Assembly (NCBI RefSeq): GCF_001713355.1
Contig: NZ_CP016448.1
Location: 1,302,001 to 1,366,000, forward strand
Length of the DNA: 64,000 bases
Reading direction: 5' to 3'
From: Methyloversatilis sp. RAC08
GTDB lineage: Bacteria; Pseudomonadota; Gammaproteobacteria; Burkholderiales; Rhodocyclaceae
The notes beneath the pieces were generated by a model. The model saw only the letters and a list, made by a program, of their open reading frames with translations. It ran no database searches and was not told the DNA's origin. Position 1 is the first letter of the stretch, and each line of letters begins with the position of its first letter. This document shows positions 51,563 to 61,748 of this stretch, one piece after another. The translations under genes and the position numbers were made by a program.

Positions 51563-52657
51563 ATGATCGAAGGGCGCAAGACCCTCACGCGTTACACCAT
51601 CGAGGCCCAGCAGAGACACCCGCAAGCGAGCGGGATCTTTTCGAGTCTGTTGAATGCGGTTGCGACGGCGGTGAAAATCATCGCCAACAACGTTAACAAG
51701 GGCGCGCTGGTCGGCTCGCTCGGCAGCTTCGAAGCGATTGGCAGCGGCGCCGCCATCAATCTGGCAGGCGACGTCACGCAGAAGCTCGACACCATCGCCA
51801 ACGAGGCGATGCAGCGCGAATGCGAATGGGGCGGTCATCTTGCGGCGCTCGCACCGGATGGCCTCGACGGCTTCATCCCGACGCCGGAACAGTCGCCGCG
51901 CGGCAAATACCTTTTGCTGTTCGATGCGCTGGACTGCAGCAACAACATCGACGTGAATCTGACTGTCGGCACGCTTTTTTCGGTGCTGCACGCACCCAAC
52001 CCGGGTGCCGAGCCGCAGTTGTCGGATTTTCTGCAGCCCGGAACCGAACAGGTGTGCGCCGGCTATGCGCTGTACGGCCCTTCGACCATGCTGGTGCTGA
52101 CCACCGGCGAAGGCGTTGACGGATTCACGCTCGACCGCGACATTGGCGCCTTCATCCTGACCCATCCGAAGATGCGCATTCCGGCGCAGACGAACGAATT
52201 CGCGATCAATGCGTCGAAATCGCGTTTCTGGGAACCGCCGGTCAAGCGCTATGTCGAGGAATGTCTGGCCGGCCAGACCGGACCGCGCAACACGGACTTC
52301 AACATGCGCTGGATCGCCTCGCTGGTGGCTGAAACCCATCGCGTGCTGACGCGCGGCGGCGTCATCATGTATCCGGCCGACACCATGCCGTCGCAGCCGC
52401 CAGGCCGCATTTCGCTGATGTACGAAGCCAATCCGATCGCCTTTCTGATCGAACAGGCGGGTGGCGAGGCGACCAACGGCCGCACCCGCATCCTTGAACT
52501 GCCGCCGCGCAGTCTGCAGATGCGCACGCCACTGATCTTCGGTTCGAGCGAAGAAGTGCGTCGCATTGCCCAGTATCACCACGAAAATGACCAGGGACTG
52601 GACCGTGAATACACTTCGCCACTTTTCAATATCCGTGGCCTGTTTTCCACGCTCTGA
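51563..52657 (+). CDS. fbp: Fructose-1,6-bisphosphatase class I
   Basis: The 364-residue enzyme of the Calvin cycle and gluconeogenesis. YLLLFDALDCSNNIDVNLTVGTLFSV is the class I metal site (D-x-L-D-x-S form), and IMYPADTMPSQPPGRISLMYEANPIAFLIEQAGGEATNG ends the substrate site. AAGGAGG precedes the ATG. It is first of the carbon operon, 11 bp before prkB. Confidence 0.95.
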   Translation: MIEGRKTLTRYTIEAQQRHPQASGIFSSLLNAVATAVKIIANNVNKGALVGSLGSFEAIGSGAAINLAGDVTQKLDTIANEAMQRECEWGGHLAALAPDGLDGFIPTPEQSPRGKYLLLFDALDCSNNIDVNLTVGTLFSVLHAPNPGAEPQLSDFLQPGTEQVCAGYALYGPSTMLVLTTGEGVDGFTLDRDIGAFILTHPKMRIPAQTNEFAINASKSRFWEPPVKRYVEECLAGQTGPRNTDFNMRWIASLVAETHRVLTRGGVIMYPADTMPSQPPGRISLMYEANPIAFLIEQAGGEATNGRTRILELPPRSLQMRTPLIFGSSEEVRRIAQYHHENDQGLDREYTSPLFNIRGLFSTL

Positions 52658-52667
52658 GGCCTGACGG

Positions 52668-53552
52668 ATGTCGGTACGTCATCCTGTCATCGCCATCACC
52701 GGATCATCGGGCGCCGGCACCAGCACGGTCACGCGAACCTTCCAGCACATCTTCCGGCGCGAAGGGGTGAACCCGGTCATTGTCGAAGGCGATGCCTTTC
52801 ATCGTTACGACCGGGAAGAGATGAAGGTCGTCATGGCGCGCGAAGCGGCGGCCGGCAACGAACATTTCAGCCATTTCGGCCCCGATGCCAACCTGTTCGA
52901 AGAACTTGAGGCCCTGTTCCGGCAGTATGGCGCCGAAGGCACCGGGCGTTCCCGCGCCTATCTGCACAACGACAAGGAAGCCGCACCTTTTGGTCAGCCG
53001 CCCGGGACATTCACGCCCTGGGAGGACATTCCGACGGGCACCGACATCCTGTTCTACGAAGGTTTGCATGGCGCAGTGAAAACCGACCGCATCGATGTCG
53101 GACAGCATGCCGACCTGCGCATCGGCGTCGTACCCATCATCAATCTGGAGTGGATACAGAAACTGCACCGCGATCGCGAGCAGCGCGGCTACACGACCGA
53201 TGCGGTGACCGACACCATCCTGCGCCGCATGCCGGAATACGTGCACTACATCTGTTCGCAGTTCGAAAACACACACATCAATTTCCAGCGGGTACCGATG
53301 GTCGATACCTCGAACCCCTTCATTGCACGCGCCATCCCGACGCCGGAAGAATCGATGGTGGTGATCCGCTTCGCCAATCCGCGCGGCATCGACTTCCAGT
53401 ACCTGCTGAGCATGCTGCAAGGCTCCTTCATGTCGCGCGCCAACACCATCGTGATACCGGGTGGCAAGATCGAACTGGCCATGCAGCTCATCTTCACGCC
53501 TCTGATCCTGCGGCTGGTGGAAAACGGCCGCAAGGCGCGGGCGCGTTACTGA
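52668..53552 (+). CDS. prkB: Phosphoribulokinase
   Basis: The 294-residue class I (proteobacterial) phosphoribulokinase, with P-loop GSSGAGTST, VIVEGDAFHRYDREEMK, ILFYEGLHGAV and RRMPEYVHYICSQFENTHINFQR. It makes ribulose-1,5-bisphosphate, used only by RuBisCO, so a CO2-fixing cycle is expected in the genome although RuBisCO is not in this window. Confidence 0.96.
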   Translation: MSVRHPVIAITGSSGAGTSTVTRTFQHIFRREGVNPVIVEGDAFHRYDREEMKVVMAREAAAGNEHFSHFGPDANLFEELEALFRQYGAEGTGRSRAYLHNDKEAAPFGQPPGTFTPWEDIPTGTDILFYEGLHGAVKTDRIDVGQHADLRIGVVPIINLEWIQKLHRDREQRGYTTDAVTDTILRRMPEYVHYICSQFENTHINFQRVPMVDTSNPFIARAIPTPEESMVVIRFANPRGIDFQYLLSMLQGSFMSRANTIVIPGGKIELAMQLIFTPLILRLVENGRKARARY

Positions 53553-53777
53553 TTTTCTGTCGCTGATCGCGCCGAAGGTCCGGATGGCCGCAGATTCTGC
53601 GCATTCGGCAACCGGGCGTCAGCGCCTGCGCGTGCGATCCGCGCTGCATCACGCGGCCTTCTGTGCATGATCGGGGTCAGCGAAGGTGACTTGCAGCCGA
53701 CTTGCGCACCGCAGCGCGCTATCCAGAGGCCTTGTTTTCGCGGATAATTATGGGTTTTTCCGGCCGGAACCTGCCTT

Positions 53778-55808
53778 ATGACCGCCTCGACCGCCACCCC
53801 GACCATCACACCCCGCGGGGGCTTCAACCCGATCACCGGTGCCATCCGTGCGCTGGCGATGGATGCCGTCCAGAAAGCCAACTCCGGCCACCCGGGCGCT
53901 CCGATGGGCATGGCGGAAATCGCCGAAGTGCTGTGGCGCCACCACCTGAAGCACAATCCAGCCAATCCTGACTGGGCCGACCGTGACCGCTTCGTGCTGT
54001 CGAACGGACATGGTTCGATGCTGTTGTACGCACTGCTGCACCTGACCGGCTACGACCTGTCGATTGACGACCTTAAGTCATTCCGTCAGTTGCATTCGAA
54101 GACACCGGGCCACCCGGAGCGCGGCTACGCACCGGGCGTCGAAACCACCACAGGCCCGCTCGGCCAGGGTCTGGCCAATGCGGTCGGCATGGCACTCGCG
54201 GAACGCGGCATGGCAGCGCAATTCAATCGCCCCGGCCATACCATCGTCGATCATTTCACCTACGCCTTCGCGGGTGACGGTTGCCTGATGGAAGGCGTAT
54301 CGCACGAAGCGTGCTCGCTGGCCGGCACCCAGGGCCTTGGCAAGCTCATCGTGTTCTACGACGACAACGGTATTTCGATTGACGGTCACGTCGAGGGCTG
54401 GTTCGCGGACGACACGCCGAAACGCTTCGAAGCCTATGGCTGGCAGGTCATCCCGGCGGTCGACGGTCACGACAGCACAGCCCTCAACGCCGCAGTGATC
54501 GCGGCGAAGGCCGACCTGTCGCGGCCGACGCTCATCTGCTGCCGTACGGTCATCGGCCTCGGTTCGCCGAACAAGGCGGGCGGCCACGACGTACACGGCG
54601 CACCGCTGGGGGCGGCGGAAATCGAAGCGGCACGTGCCTTCATCGGCTGGTCGTACGCGCCATTCGACATTCCGGCAGACGTCTATGAGGCATGGGATGC
54701 CCGGCCCGCCGGCAAAGCGGCCGAGGCCGGCTGGAACGACCGGTTTGCCGCCTACGCGGCCGCCCATCCCGATCTCGCGGCTGAGTTCAAGCGCCGCATG
54801 CACGGTACGTTGCCGGGTCATTTCGATCAGACTGTTGCAGACACGATCGCAAAGTTCGACGGCAAGGCCGACAACATCGCCAGCCGCAAGGCCAGCCAGA
54901 ACTGCATCGAAGCCTTCGCGCCGGCGCTGCCGGAACTGCTCGGCGGCTCCGCCGACCTCGCCGGCTCGAACCTGACGCTGTGGTCGGGCTCGAAGGGCAT
55001 ATCGGCCGACAATCCGGGCGGCAATTACCTCTACTACGGCGTGCGCGAATTCGGCATGTCGGCCATCGCCAACGGCATCGCGCTGCACGGCGGTTTCATC
55101 CCCTACACCGCCACCTTCCTGATGTTCTCCGAGTACGCGCGCAACGCACTGCGCATGGCGGCGCTGATGAAGCTGCGCCAGGTATTCGTGTTCACGCACG
55201 ACTCGATCGGCCTCGGCGAAGACGGCCCGACGCATCAGCCGGTGGAACAGACCGCCACGCTGCGCCTGATGCCGAACATGGACGTGTGGCGTCCGGCCGA
55301 CACGGTCGAATCCGCAGTCGCCTGGGCAAGCGCACTCAGGCGCGACGACGGCCCGACCTCGATGATGTTTTCGCGCCAGAACCTGCCGCACACCGCGCGC
55401 GATGCCTCGACGATTGCGGCCATCGCCCGCGGCGGCTACGTGCTGTCGGACGCCGATGACGCGCAGGTCGTGCTGATCGGAACCGGCTCGGAGGTGTCAC
55501 TTGCGCTCGCTGCGCAGAAGACGCTGGCAGCCGACGGCATCGCCGCGCGCGTGGTGTCCATGCCATCGACCACGGTGTTCGACCGACAGGACGCCGCCTG
55601 GCGCGACAAGGTCCTGCCGCGCGCGCTGCCGCGCGTGGCGGTCGAAGCCGGCGTGACCGATCTGTGGCGCAAATATGTCGGTCTCGACGGCGCCGTCATC
55701 GGTCTCGATCACTTCGGCGAATCGGCGCCGGCCGGCGAGCTGTACAAGGCTTTCGGCATCACCGCCGAAGCGGTTGCCGCGGCCGCCCGCAAGGTGCTCG
55801 GCAGGTAA
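53778..55808 (+). CDS. tkt: Transketolase
   Basis: The 676-residue enzyme with the TPP site [38 protein letters not shown], substrate His in [34 protein letters not shown], and [19 protein letters not shown] in the pyrimidine domain. It moves two-carbon units in the Calvin and pentose phosphate cycles. The gap of 225 bp before it has no gene. Confidence 0.97.
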   Translation: MTASTATPTITPRGGFNPITGAIRALAMDAVQKANSGHPGAPMGMAEIAEVLWRHHLKHNPANPDWADRDRFVLSNGHGSMLLYALLHLTGYDLSIDDLKSFRQLHSKTPGHPERGYAPGVETTTGPLGQGLANAVGMALAERGMAAQFNRPGHTIVDHFTYAFAGDGCLMEGVSHEACSLAGTQGLGKLIVFYDDNGISIDGHVEGWFADDTPKRFEAYGWQVIPAVDGHDSTALNAAVIAAKADLSRPTLICCRTVIGLGSPNKAGGHDVHGAPLGAAEIEAARAFIGWSYAPFDIPADVYEAWDARPAGKAAEAGWNDRFAAYAAAHPDLAAEFKRRMHGTLPGHFDQTVADTIAKFDGKADNIASRKASQNCIEAFAPALPELLGGSADLAGSNLTLWSGSKGISADNPGGNYLYYGVREFGMSAIANGIALHGGFIPYTATFLMFSEYARNALRMAALMKLRQVFVFTHDSIGLGEDGPTHQPVEQTATLRLMPNMDVWRPADTVESAVAWASALRRDDGPTSMMFSRQNLPHTARDASTIAAIARGGYVLSDADDAQVVLIGTGSEVSLALAAQKTLAADGIAARVVSMPSTTVFDRQDAAWRDKVLPRALPRVAVEAGVTDLWRKYVGLDGAVIGLDHFGESAPAGELYKAFGITAEAVAAAARKVLGR

Positions 55809-55931
55809 GTCGTCACACTCCGGGCACCGCGCGGCGGACGGTGCCAACTACGGCGCAGCGCCACCACAAGTTGCGCTGCACAATCCGCAGGTTTCATTGA
55901 ATCCATACCCACTGGAAAGGAAGTTGCAGAC

Positions 55932-56945
55932 ATGACGATCAAGGTTGCCATCAACGGATACGGGCGCATCGGCCGCAATGTGCTCCGCGCGCACTACGAA
56001 GGCGGCAAGCGCCACGACATCCAGATCGTCGCGATCAACGATCTTGGCGACCCCAAGACCAATGCCCACCTGACCCGTTACGACACCGCGCACGGCAGGT
56101 TTCCGGGCGAAGTGAGCGTCGACGGCGACTACATGGTGGTCAACGGCGACCGCATCCGCGTGCTGGCCAACCGCAACCCTGCCGAGCTGCCGTGGGGCGA
56201 GCTGGGCGTCGATGTCGTGCTCGAATGCACCGGCTTCTTCACGACCAAGGAAAAGGCGTCAGCCCACATCAAGGGCGGCGCGAAGAAGGTGATCATTTCC
56301 GCACCCGGCGGCAAGGATGTCGATGCCACGATCGTCTATGGCGTGAATCACGGCGTGCTGAAGGCGACCGACACGGTCATTTCGAACGCCAGCTGCACCA
56401 CCAACTGCCTGGCACCACTGGTCAAGCCGCTGCATGACAAGATCGGCGTCGTGCACGGCCTGATGACCACCATCCATGCCTACACGAACGACCAGGTGCT
56501 GACCGACGTCTATCACGAAGACCTGCGCCGTGCGCGCAGTGCCACGATGTCGATGATCCCGACCAAGACCGGCGCCGCCGCAGCGGTCGGTCTGGTGCTG
56601 CCGGACCTGAACGGCAAGCTGGACGGGTTCGCGATGCGCGTACCGACGATCAACGTATCCATCGTCGACCTCACCTTCACGGCCGCACGCGCGACGACGA
56701 CAGACGAAGTGAATGGCATCCTGAAAGCCGCCTCGGAAGGCGAACTGAAGGGGGTTCTGGGTTACAACGTCGAGCCGCTGGTGTCGATCGATTTCAACCA
56801 CGACGCCCGCTCGTCGATCTTCGACTCGACGCAGACGCGAGTCATGGGTGGCACGCTGGTGAAGGTGCTGTCCTGGTACGACAACGAGTGGGGTTTCTCG
56901 AACCGCATGCTGGACACGACGGTTGCACTGATGGCGGCCAAGTAA
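55932..56945 (+). CDS. gap: Glyceraldehyde-3-phosphate dehydrogenase, type I
   Basis: A 337-residue enzyme with the NAD start [17 protein letters not shown], the catalytic Cys in [12 protein letters not shown] and IHAYTNDQ with the catalytic region His nearby; [13 protein letters not shown] ends it. AAAGGAAG precedes the ATG. Cofactor preference (NAD or NADP) is not judged. Confidence 0.96.
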   Translation: MTIKVAINGYGRIGRNVLRAHYEGGKRHDIQIVAINDLGDPKTNAHLTRYDTAHGRFPGEVSVDGDYMVVNGDRIRVLANRNPAELPWGELGVDVVLECTGFFTTKEKASAHIKGGAKKVIISAPGGKDVDATIVYGVNHGVLKATDTVISNASCTTNCLAPLVKPLHDKIGVVHGLMTTIHAYTNDQVLTDVYHEDLRRARSATMSMIPTKTGAAAAVGLVLPDLNGKLDGFAMRVPTINVSIVDLTFTAARATTTDEVNGILKAASEGELKGVLGYNVEPLVSIDFNHDARSSIFDSTQTRVMGGTLVKVLSWYDNEWGFSNRMLDTTVALMAAK

Positions 56946-57090
56946 GGACTTCCGGATCCGGGGCGGGGTTCATGGCGGCAGCGTCCCTGCCCCGCTTCGT
57001 CCGCCCCGCATCGTTTTTCCCCGCTGCACACGCCCCACCTCGTATCCGCTCCGTCAGAATCCCTTCACGCGCCTTCGCAGAGGACACACG

Positions 57091-58257
57091 ATGCAGTTCA
57101 CACGACTTTCCGATCTCGACCTCAAGGGCAAACGGGTGTTCATCCGCTCCGACCTGAACGTGCCGCAGGACGACGCCGGCAACATCACCGAAGACACCCG
57201 CATCCGCGCCTCGCTGCCGGCCATCCGCACCGCGCGTGACGCCGGCGCTGCGGTCATGGTGACGTCGCACCTCGGACGGCCGACCGAAGGCGAGCTGAAG
57301 CCGGAAGATTCGCTGGCACCGATCGCCCGCCGCATGTCGGAACTGCTCGGCTTCGACGTGAAGCTGGTCGCGGACTGGGTCGATGGCGTCACGGTCGCCC
57401 CGGGCGAAGTCGTGCTGCTGGAAAACTGCCGCGCCAACAAGGGCGAGAAGAAGTGCGACGACGCGCTGTCGAAAAAGCTCGCCGCATTGTGCGACGTGTG
57501 GGTGAACGACGCCTTCGGCACCGCCCACCGCGCTGAAGCGACGACCTACGGCATGGGCCAGTACGCCCCCATCGCCTGCGCCGGTCCGCTGATGGCGAGC
57601 GAACTGGATGCGCTGGGCAAGGCGCTCGGCCAGCCGGCACGCCCGCTGGCCGCCATCGTCGCCGGTTCCAAGGTATCGACCAAGCTCACGCTACTGGAAA
57701 ATCTGGCCGACAAGGTCGATCAGCTCATCGTCGGCGGCGGCATCGCGAACACCTTCCTGCTCGCCGCCGGCAAGAACATCGGCAAATCGCTTGCCGAACC
57801 CGACCTGCTCGACGCGGCGAAACGCGTCATGGCCAAGACCAAGGTACCTCTGCCGCAGGACGTGGTGTGCGCGAAGTCCTTCGCGGCCGACGCCCCGGCA
57901 ACGGTGAAGTCGGTGGATGCTGTCGCCGACGACGACATGATTCTCGACATCGGTCCGAAGTCGGCGACCGAACTGGCCGACCTGCTGGCCAAGGCTGGCA
58001 CCATCGTGTGGAACGGCCCGGTCGGCGTTTTCGAATTCGACGCCTTCGGTCACGGCACCGAAACCGTGGCGCGCGCCATTGCTGCATCGAGTGCTTACTC
58101 GATCGCCGGTGGTGGCGATACGTTGGCCGCCATCGCAAAATACGGCATCGCCGACCAGGTGAGCTACATCTCGACCGGCGGCGGCGCCTTTCTGGAGTTT
58201 CTCGAAGGCAAGACGCTGCCGGCGGTCGACATCCTGCTGCGGCGCGCCCACGGCTGA
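57091..58257 (+). CDS. pgk: Phosphoglycerate kinase
   Basis: The 388-residue kinase has the start [29 protein letters not shown] with substrate residues, [47 protein letters not shown] and [16 protein letters not shown] single-domain-fusion free form of usual length. It follows gap at 145 bp. Confidence 0.96.
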   Translation: MQFTRLSDLDLKGKRVFIRSDLNVPQDDAGNITEDTRIRASLPAIRTARDAGAAVMVTSHLGRPTEGELKPEDSLAPIARRMSELLGFDVKLVADWVDGVTVAPGEVVLLENCRANKGEKKCDDALSKKLAALCDVWVNDAFGTAHRAEATTYGMGQYAPIACAGPLMASELDALGKALGQPARPLAAIVAGSKVSTKLTLLENLADKVDQLIVGGGIANTFLLAAGKNIGKSLAEPDLLDAAKRVMAKTKVPLPQDVVCAKSFAADAPATVKSVDAVADDDMILDIGPKSATELADLLAKAGTIVWNGPVGVFEFDAFGHGTETVARAIAASSAYSIAGGGDTLAAIAKYGIADQVSYISTGGGAFLEFLEGKTLPAVDILLRRAHG

Positions 58258-58315
58258 TACCGCGCAAAGCACAGCAAACCACAACAACAACGACATCACG
58301 AGGAGTTCGTCTGCC

Positions 58316-59764
58316 ATGCATCGCTTCACCAAGATCGTCGCCACGCTCGGCCCCGCTTCGAGCGATCTCGCCACCCTGACCCGCCTCGTCGAGGCCGGCG
58401 TCGACGTGGTGCGGCTCAATTTTTCGCATGGCAAGGCGGATGACCACCGCGCACGCGTGGAAACCCTCGCTGTCGCCGCCGCCAAGGCGGGCCGTACGGT
58501 GGGCGTGATGGCCGACCTGCAGGGCCCGAAGATCCGGGTCGGCAAGTTCGCCGACAACAAGGTGATGCTCAAGGGCGGCCAGGCCTTCGTATTCGACATC
58601 GAATGCACGCTGGGCGACGCGGGCCGTGTCGGCCTCGACTATCCGGAACTGGTGAATGACGTCGAGCCGGGCGCCGTGTTGCTGCTCGACGATGGCCGCA
58701 TCGTGATGGACGTGAAGTCGGTCAACGCCACGCAGATCCACTGCACGGTGCGCCACGGCGGTGAGCTGTCGAACAACAAGGGCATCAACCGCCAGGGCGG
58801 CGGTCTGTCGGCGCCGGCGCTCACGCCCAAGGACATGGAAGACATCAAGATCGCGGCGTCGCTGAATGTCGACTACGTCGCGGTCAGCTTCCCGAAGAGC
58901 GGCGCCGACATGCGCCAGGCGCGCGAGCTGCTGCGCGCGGCCGGGTCAAACGCGCTGTTGATCGCCAAGATCGAGCGCGTGGAAGCCATTCCGGCGCTGG
59001 AAGAAATTCTCGACGCGTCCGACGGCGCCATGGTGGCGCGCGGCGACCTCGCGGTCGAGGTGGGCGATGCAGCCGTACCGGCGATGCAGAAGCGCATCAT
59101 CAGGGTGTCGCGCGAAATGAACAAGCTGGTGATCACCGCCACCCAGATGATGGAATCGATGATCCACAGCCCGGTGCCGACGCGCGCTGAAGTGTCCGAC
59201 GTCGCCAATGCGGTGCTCGACGGCACGGACGCGGTCATGCTGTCGGCCGAAACCGCGTCGGGCGCCTACCCGGTCGAAACGGTCGAAGCCATGGCGCGCA
59301 TCTGCATCGAAGCCGAGAAATCGGCCGAAGTGAAGCTGGACCAGGAGTTCCTGACCCGCGTATTCACCCGCATCGACCAGTCGATCGCGATGGCTGCGCT
59401 GTTTTCGGCCTTCCACCTCAAGGTGAAGGCGATCGCCACGCTGACCCAGTCCGGCTCGACCTCGCTGTGGATGTCGCGCCTGAACAGCGGCGTGCCGATC
59501 TACGCGCTGACACCGGAAGTGCGCACCCGCTACAAGCTGTCGATGTATCGCGGCGTGACGCCGCTGATGATCAAGCTCGACCCGGACGCCGACCGCGACC
59601 GCATGCTGGTCGATGCCGAAGCCGAACTGCTGCGCAGCGGCGCCGTGCAGGTCGGTGACCTCATCGTACTGTCGTTCGGCGAGCCGATCGGCGTGCCGGG
59701 CGGCACCAATACACTGAAAATCGTCAAGGTCGGGGAGTATCGTCAACTCTCTACCGTTATCTGA
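58316..59764 (+). CDS. pyk: Pyruvate kinase
   Basis: The 482-residue enzyme has [35 protein letters not shown] at the start, [24 protein letters not shown], and [42 protein letters not shown], the full signature of the family. It makes pyruvate and ATP from phosphoenolpyruvate. GAGGAG precedes the ATG. It is a glycolytic gene placed between pgk and fba. Confidence 0.96.
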   Translation: MHRFTKIVATLGPASSDLATLTRLVEAGVDVVRLNFSHGKADDHRARVETLAVAAAKAGRTVGVMADLQGPKIRVGKFADNKVMLKGGQAFVFDIECTLGDAGRVGLDYPELVNDVEPGAVLLLDDGRIVMDVKSVNATQIHCTVRHGGELSNNKGINRQGGGLSAPALTPKDMEDIKIAASLNVDYVAVSFPKSGADMRQARELLRAAGSNALLIAKIERVEAIPALEEILDASDGAMVARGDLAVEVGDAAVPAMQKRIIRVSREMNKLVITATQMMESMIHSPVPTRAEVSDVANAVLDGTDAVMLSAETASGAYPVETVEAMARICIEAEKSAEVKLDQEFLTRVFTRIDQSIAMAALFSAFHLKVKAIATLTQSGSTSLWMSRLNSGVPIYALTPEVRTRYKLSMYRGVTPLMIKLDPDADRDRMLVDAEAELLRSGAVQVGDLIVLSFGEPIGVPGGTNTLKIVKVGEYRQLSTVI

Positions 59765-59783
59765 TCCAGCCAGGAGAATTGCC

Positions 59784-60848
59784 ATGCCCATGGTTTCCAT
59801 GCGCCAGTTGCTCGACCACGCCGCCGAAAACGGCTACGGCATCCCCGCCTTCAACGTGAACAACCTCGAGCAGGTGCAGGCCGTGATGAGCGCCGCCGAT
59901 GAAGTCGGCGCGCCCGTCATCCTGCAGGCCAGCGCAGGTGCCCGCAAGTATGCCGGCGAGCCTTTCATCAAGCACCTGATCGAAGCCGCCATCGAAAGCT
60001 GGCCGCACATTCCGCTGGTCATGCACCAGGATCACGGCCAGAGTCCGGACGTGTGCAAGGGCGCAATCGACCTCGGTTTCAGTTCGGTCATGATGGACGG
60101 CTCGCTGCAGGCCGACGGCAAGACCATTGCCAGCTACGACTACAACGTCGAAGTGACGCGCAAGGTGGTCGACATGGCGCATGCGCTCGGCGTGACGGTC
60201 GAAGGCGAACTGGGCTGCCTCGGCTCGCTGGAAACGATGAAGGGCGACAAGGAAGACGGCCACGGCACCGAGGCGACGATGACCATGGACCAGCTGCTGA
60301 CCGATCCGGAAGAAGCGGCCGACTTCGTCAAGCGTACCCAGCTCGACGCGCTGGCCATCGCCATCGGCACCAGCCACGGCGCCTACAAGTTCACGCGCAA
60401 GCCCACCGGCGACATCCTCGCGATCAGCCGCATCAAGGAAATCAACAAGCGCATCCCCAATACCCATCTGGTGATGCATGGCTCGTCCAGCGTGCCGCAG
60501 GATCTGCTGGCGATCATCCGCCAGTACGGCGGCGACATGAAGGAAACCTACGGCGTGCCGGTGTCGGAAATCCAGGAGGCGATCAAGCACGGCGTGCGCA
60601 AGATCAACATCGACACCGACATCCGCCTGGCGATGACCGCCGCCATCCGCAAGTACATGTTCGAGAACCCGAGCAAGTTCGACCCGCGCGACTACCTGAA
60701 GCCGGCGCGCGAAGCCGCCAAGGGCATCTGCAAACAGCGCTACATCGAATTCGGCTGCGAAGGCCAGGCCGGCAAGATCAAGGCCATCCCGCTGGTGCAG
60801 GTGGCACAGAACTACGCCAGCGGAAAGCTCGCCCAGCAGGTGATCTGA
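59784..60848 (+). CDS. fba: Fructose-bisphosphate aldolase class II
   Basis: The 354-residue zinc enzyme: [31 protein letters not shown] with a zinc His and the catalytic Asp, [23 protein letters not shown] and [31 protein letters not shown] ends the site. AGGAG precedes the ATG. It serves both the Calvin cycle (also making sedoheptulose bisphosphate) and glycolysis. Confidence 0.96.
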   Translation: MPMVSMRQLLDHAAENGYGIPAFNVNNLEQVQAVMSAADEVGAPVILQASAGARKYAGEPFIKHLIEAAIESWPHIPLVMHQDHGQSPDVCKGAIDLGFSSVMMDGSLQADGKTIASYDYNVEVTRKVVDMAHALGVTVEGELGCLGSLETMKGDKEDGHGTEATMTMDQLLTDPEEAADFVKRTQLDALAIAIGTSHGAYKFTRKPTGDILAISRIKEINKRIPNTHLVMHGSSSVPQDLLAIIRQYGGDMKETYGVPVSEIQEAIKHGVRKINIDTDIRLAMTAAIRKYMFENPSKFDPRDYLKPAREAAKGICKQRYIEFGCEGQAGKIKAIPLVQVAQNYASGKLAQQVI

Positions 60849-60856
60849 ACACGACC

Positions 60857-61738
60857 ATGGCCGACGCACTGTTCGAATCCCGCATCAAGAGCCTGCCGCT
60901 GATCGCCCGCGGCAAGGTGCGCGACATCTACGCCATCGACGACGCGACGATGCTCATCGTGACCACCGACCGCCTGTCGGCGTTCGACGTCATCCTGCCC
61001 GACCCGATACCCGGCAAGGGCAAGGTGCTGACTGCCGTGTCGAACTTCTGGTTCGACAGGCTGGCCGGCGTATCGCCCAACCACCTGACCGGCATCGCGC
61101 CGGAATCGGTGGTGAGCGCCGACGAGCGCGATCAGGTCGAAGGCCGCGCCATCGTCGTGCGGCGCCTCAAGCCGCTGCCCATCGAAGCGGTTGTGCGCGG
61201 CTACCTGATCGGTTCCGGCTGGGGCGACTATTCCCGCACCGGCTCGGTATGCGGCGTGGCGCTGCCGCACGGGCTGCGCATGGCGTCGAAGCTGCCGGCT
61301 CCGATCTTCACGCCGGCCACCAAGGCGGCAGCCGGGGATCACGACGAAAACATCAGCTACGCGCAGACCGAGGCGCTGATCGGCGCAGCGCTCGCGGCGC
61401 AGGTGCGCGACACCGCGATCGCGCTGTACAGCGCCGCGTCCGACTACGCCAAGAGCCGCGGCATCATCATCGCCGACACCAAGTTCGAATTCGGTCTCGA
61501 TCCGGATGGCAAGCTCATTCTGATCGACGAGGCGCTGACCCCGGATTCGTCACGCTTCTGGCCGGCCGACCAGTACCGGGAAGGCGTCAATCCGCCGTCC
61601 TTCGACAAGCAGTTCGTGCGCGATTACCTGGAAACGCTGGACTGGAACAAGAGCGCCCCCGGCCCATCGCTGCCGGCCGACATCATCCAGCGCACCGGCG
61701 ACAAGTACCGCGAAGCGCTGACCCGCCTCATCGGCTGA
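60857..61738 (+). CDS. purC: Phosphoribosylaminoimidazole-succinocarboxamide synthase
   Basis: The 293-residue SAICAR synthase of purine synthesis. It shows [57 protein letters not shown] and [32 protein letters not shown]. This is the longer form common in proteobacteria and yeast. It starts 8 bp after fba, so it is co-transcribed with the carbon genes. Confidence 0.97.
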   Translation: MADALFESRIKSLPLIARGKVRDIYAIDDATMLIVTTDRLSAFDVILPDPIPGKGKVLTAVSNFWFDRLAGVSPNHLTGIAPESVVSADERDQVEGRAIVVRRLKPLPIEAVVRGYLIGSGWGDYSRTGSVCGVALPHGLRMASKLPAPIFTPATKAAAGDHDENISYAQTEALIGAALAAQVRDTAIALYSAASDYAKSRGIIIADTKFEFGLDPDGKLILIDEALTPDSSRFWPADQYREGVNPPSFDKQFVRDYLETLDWNKSAPGPSLPADIIQRTGDKYREALTRLIG

Positions 61739-61748
61739 TCGGGTTCCA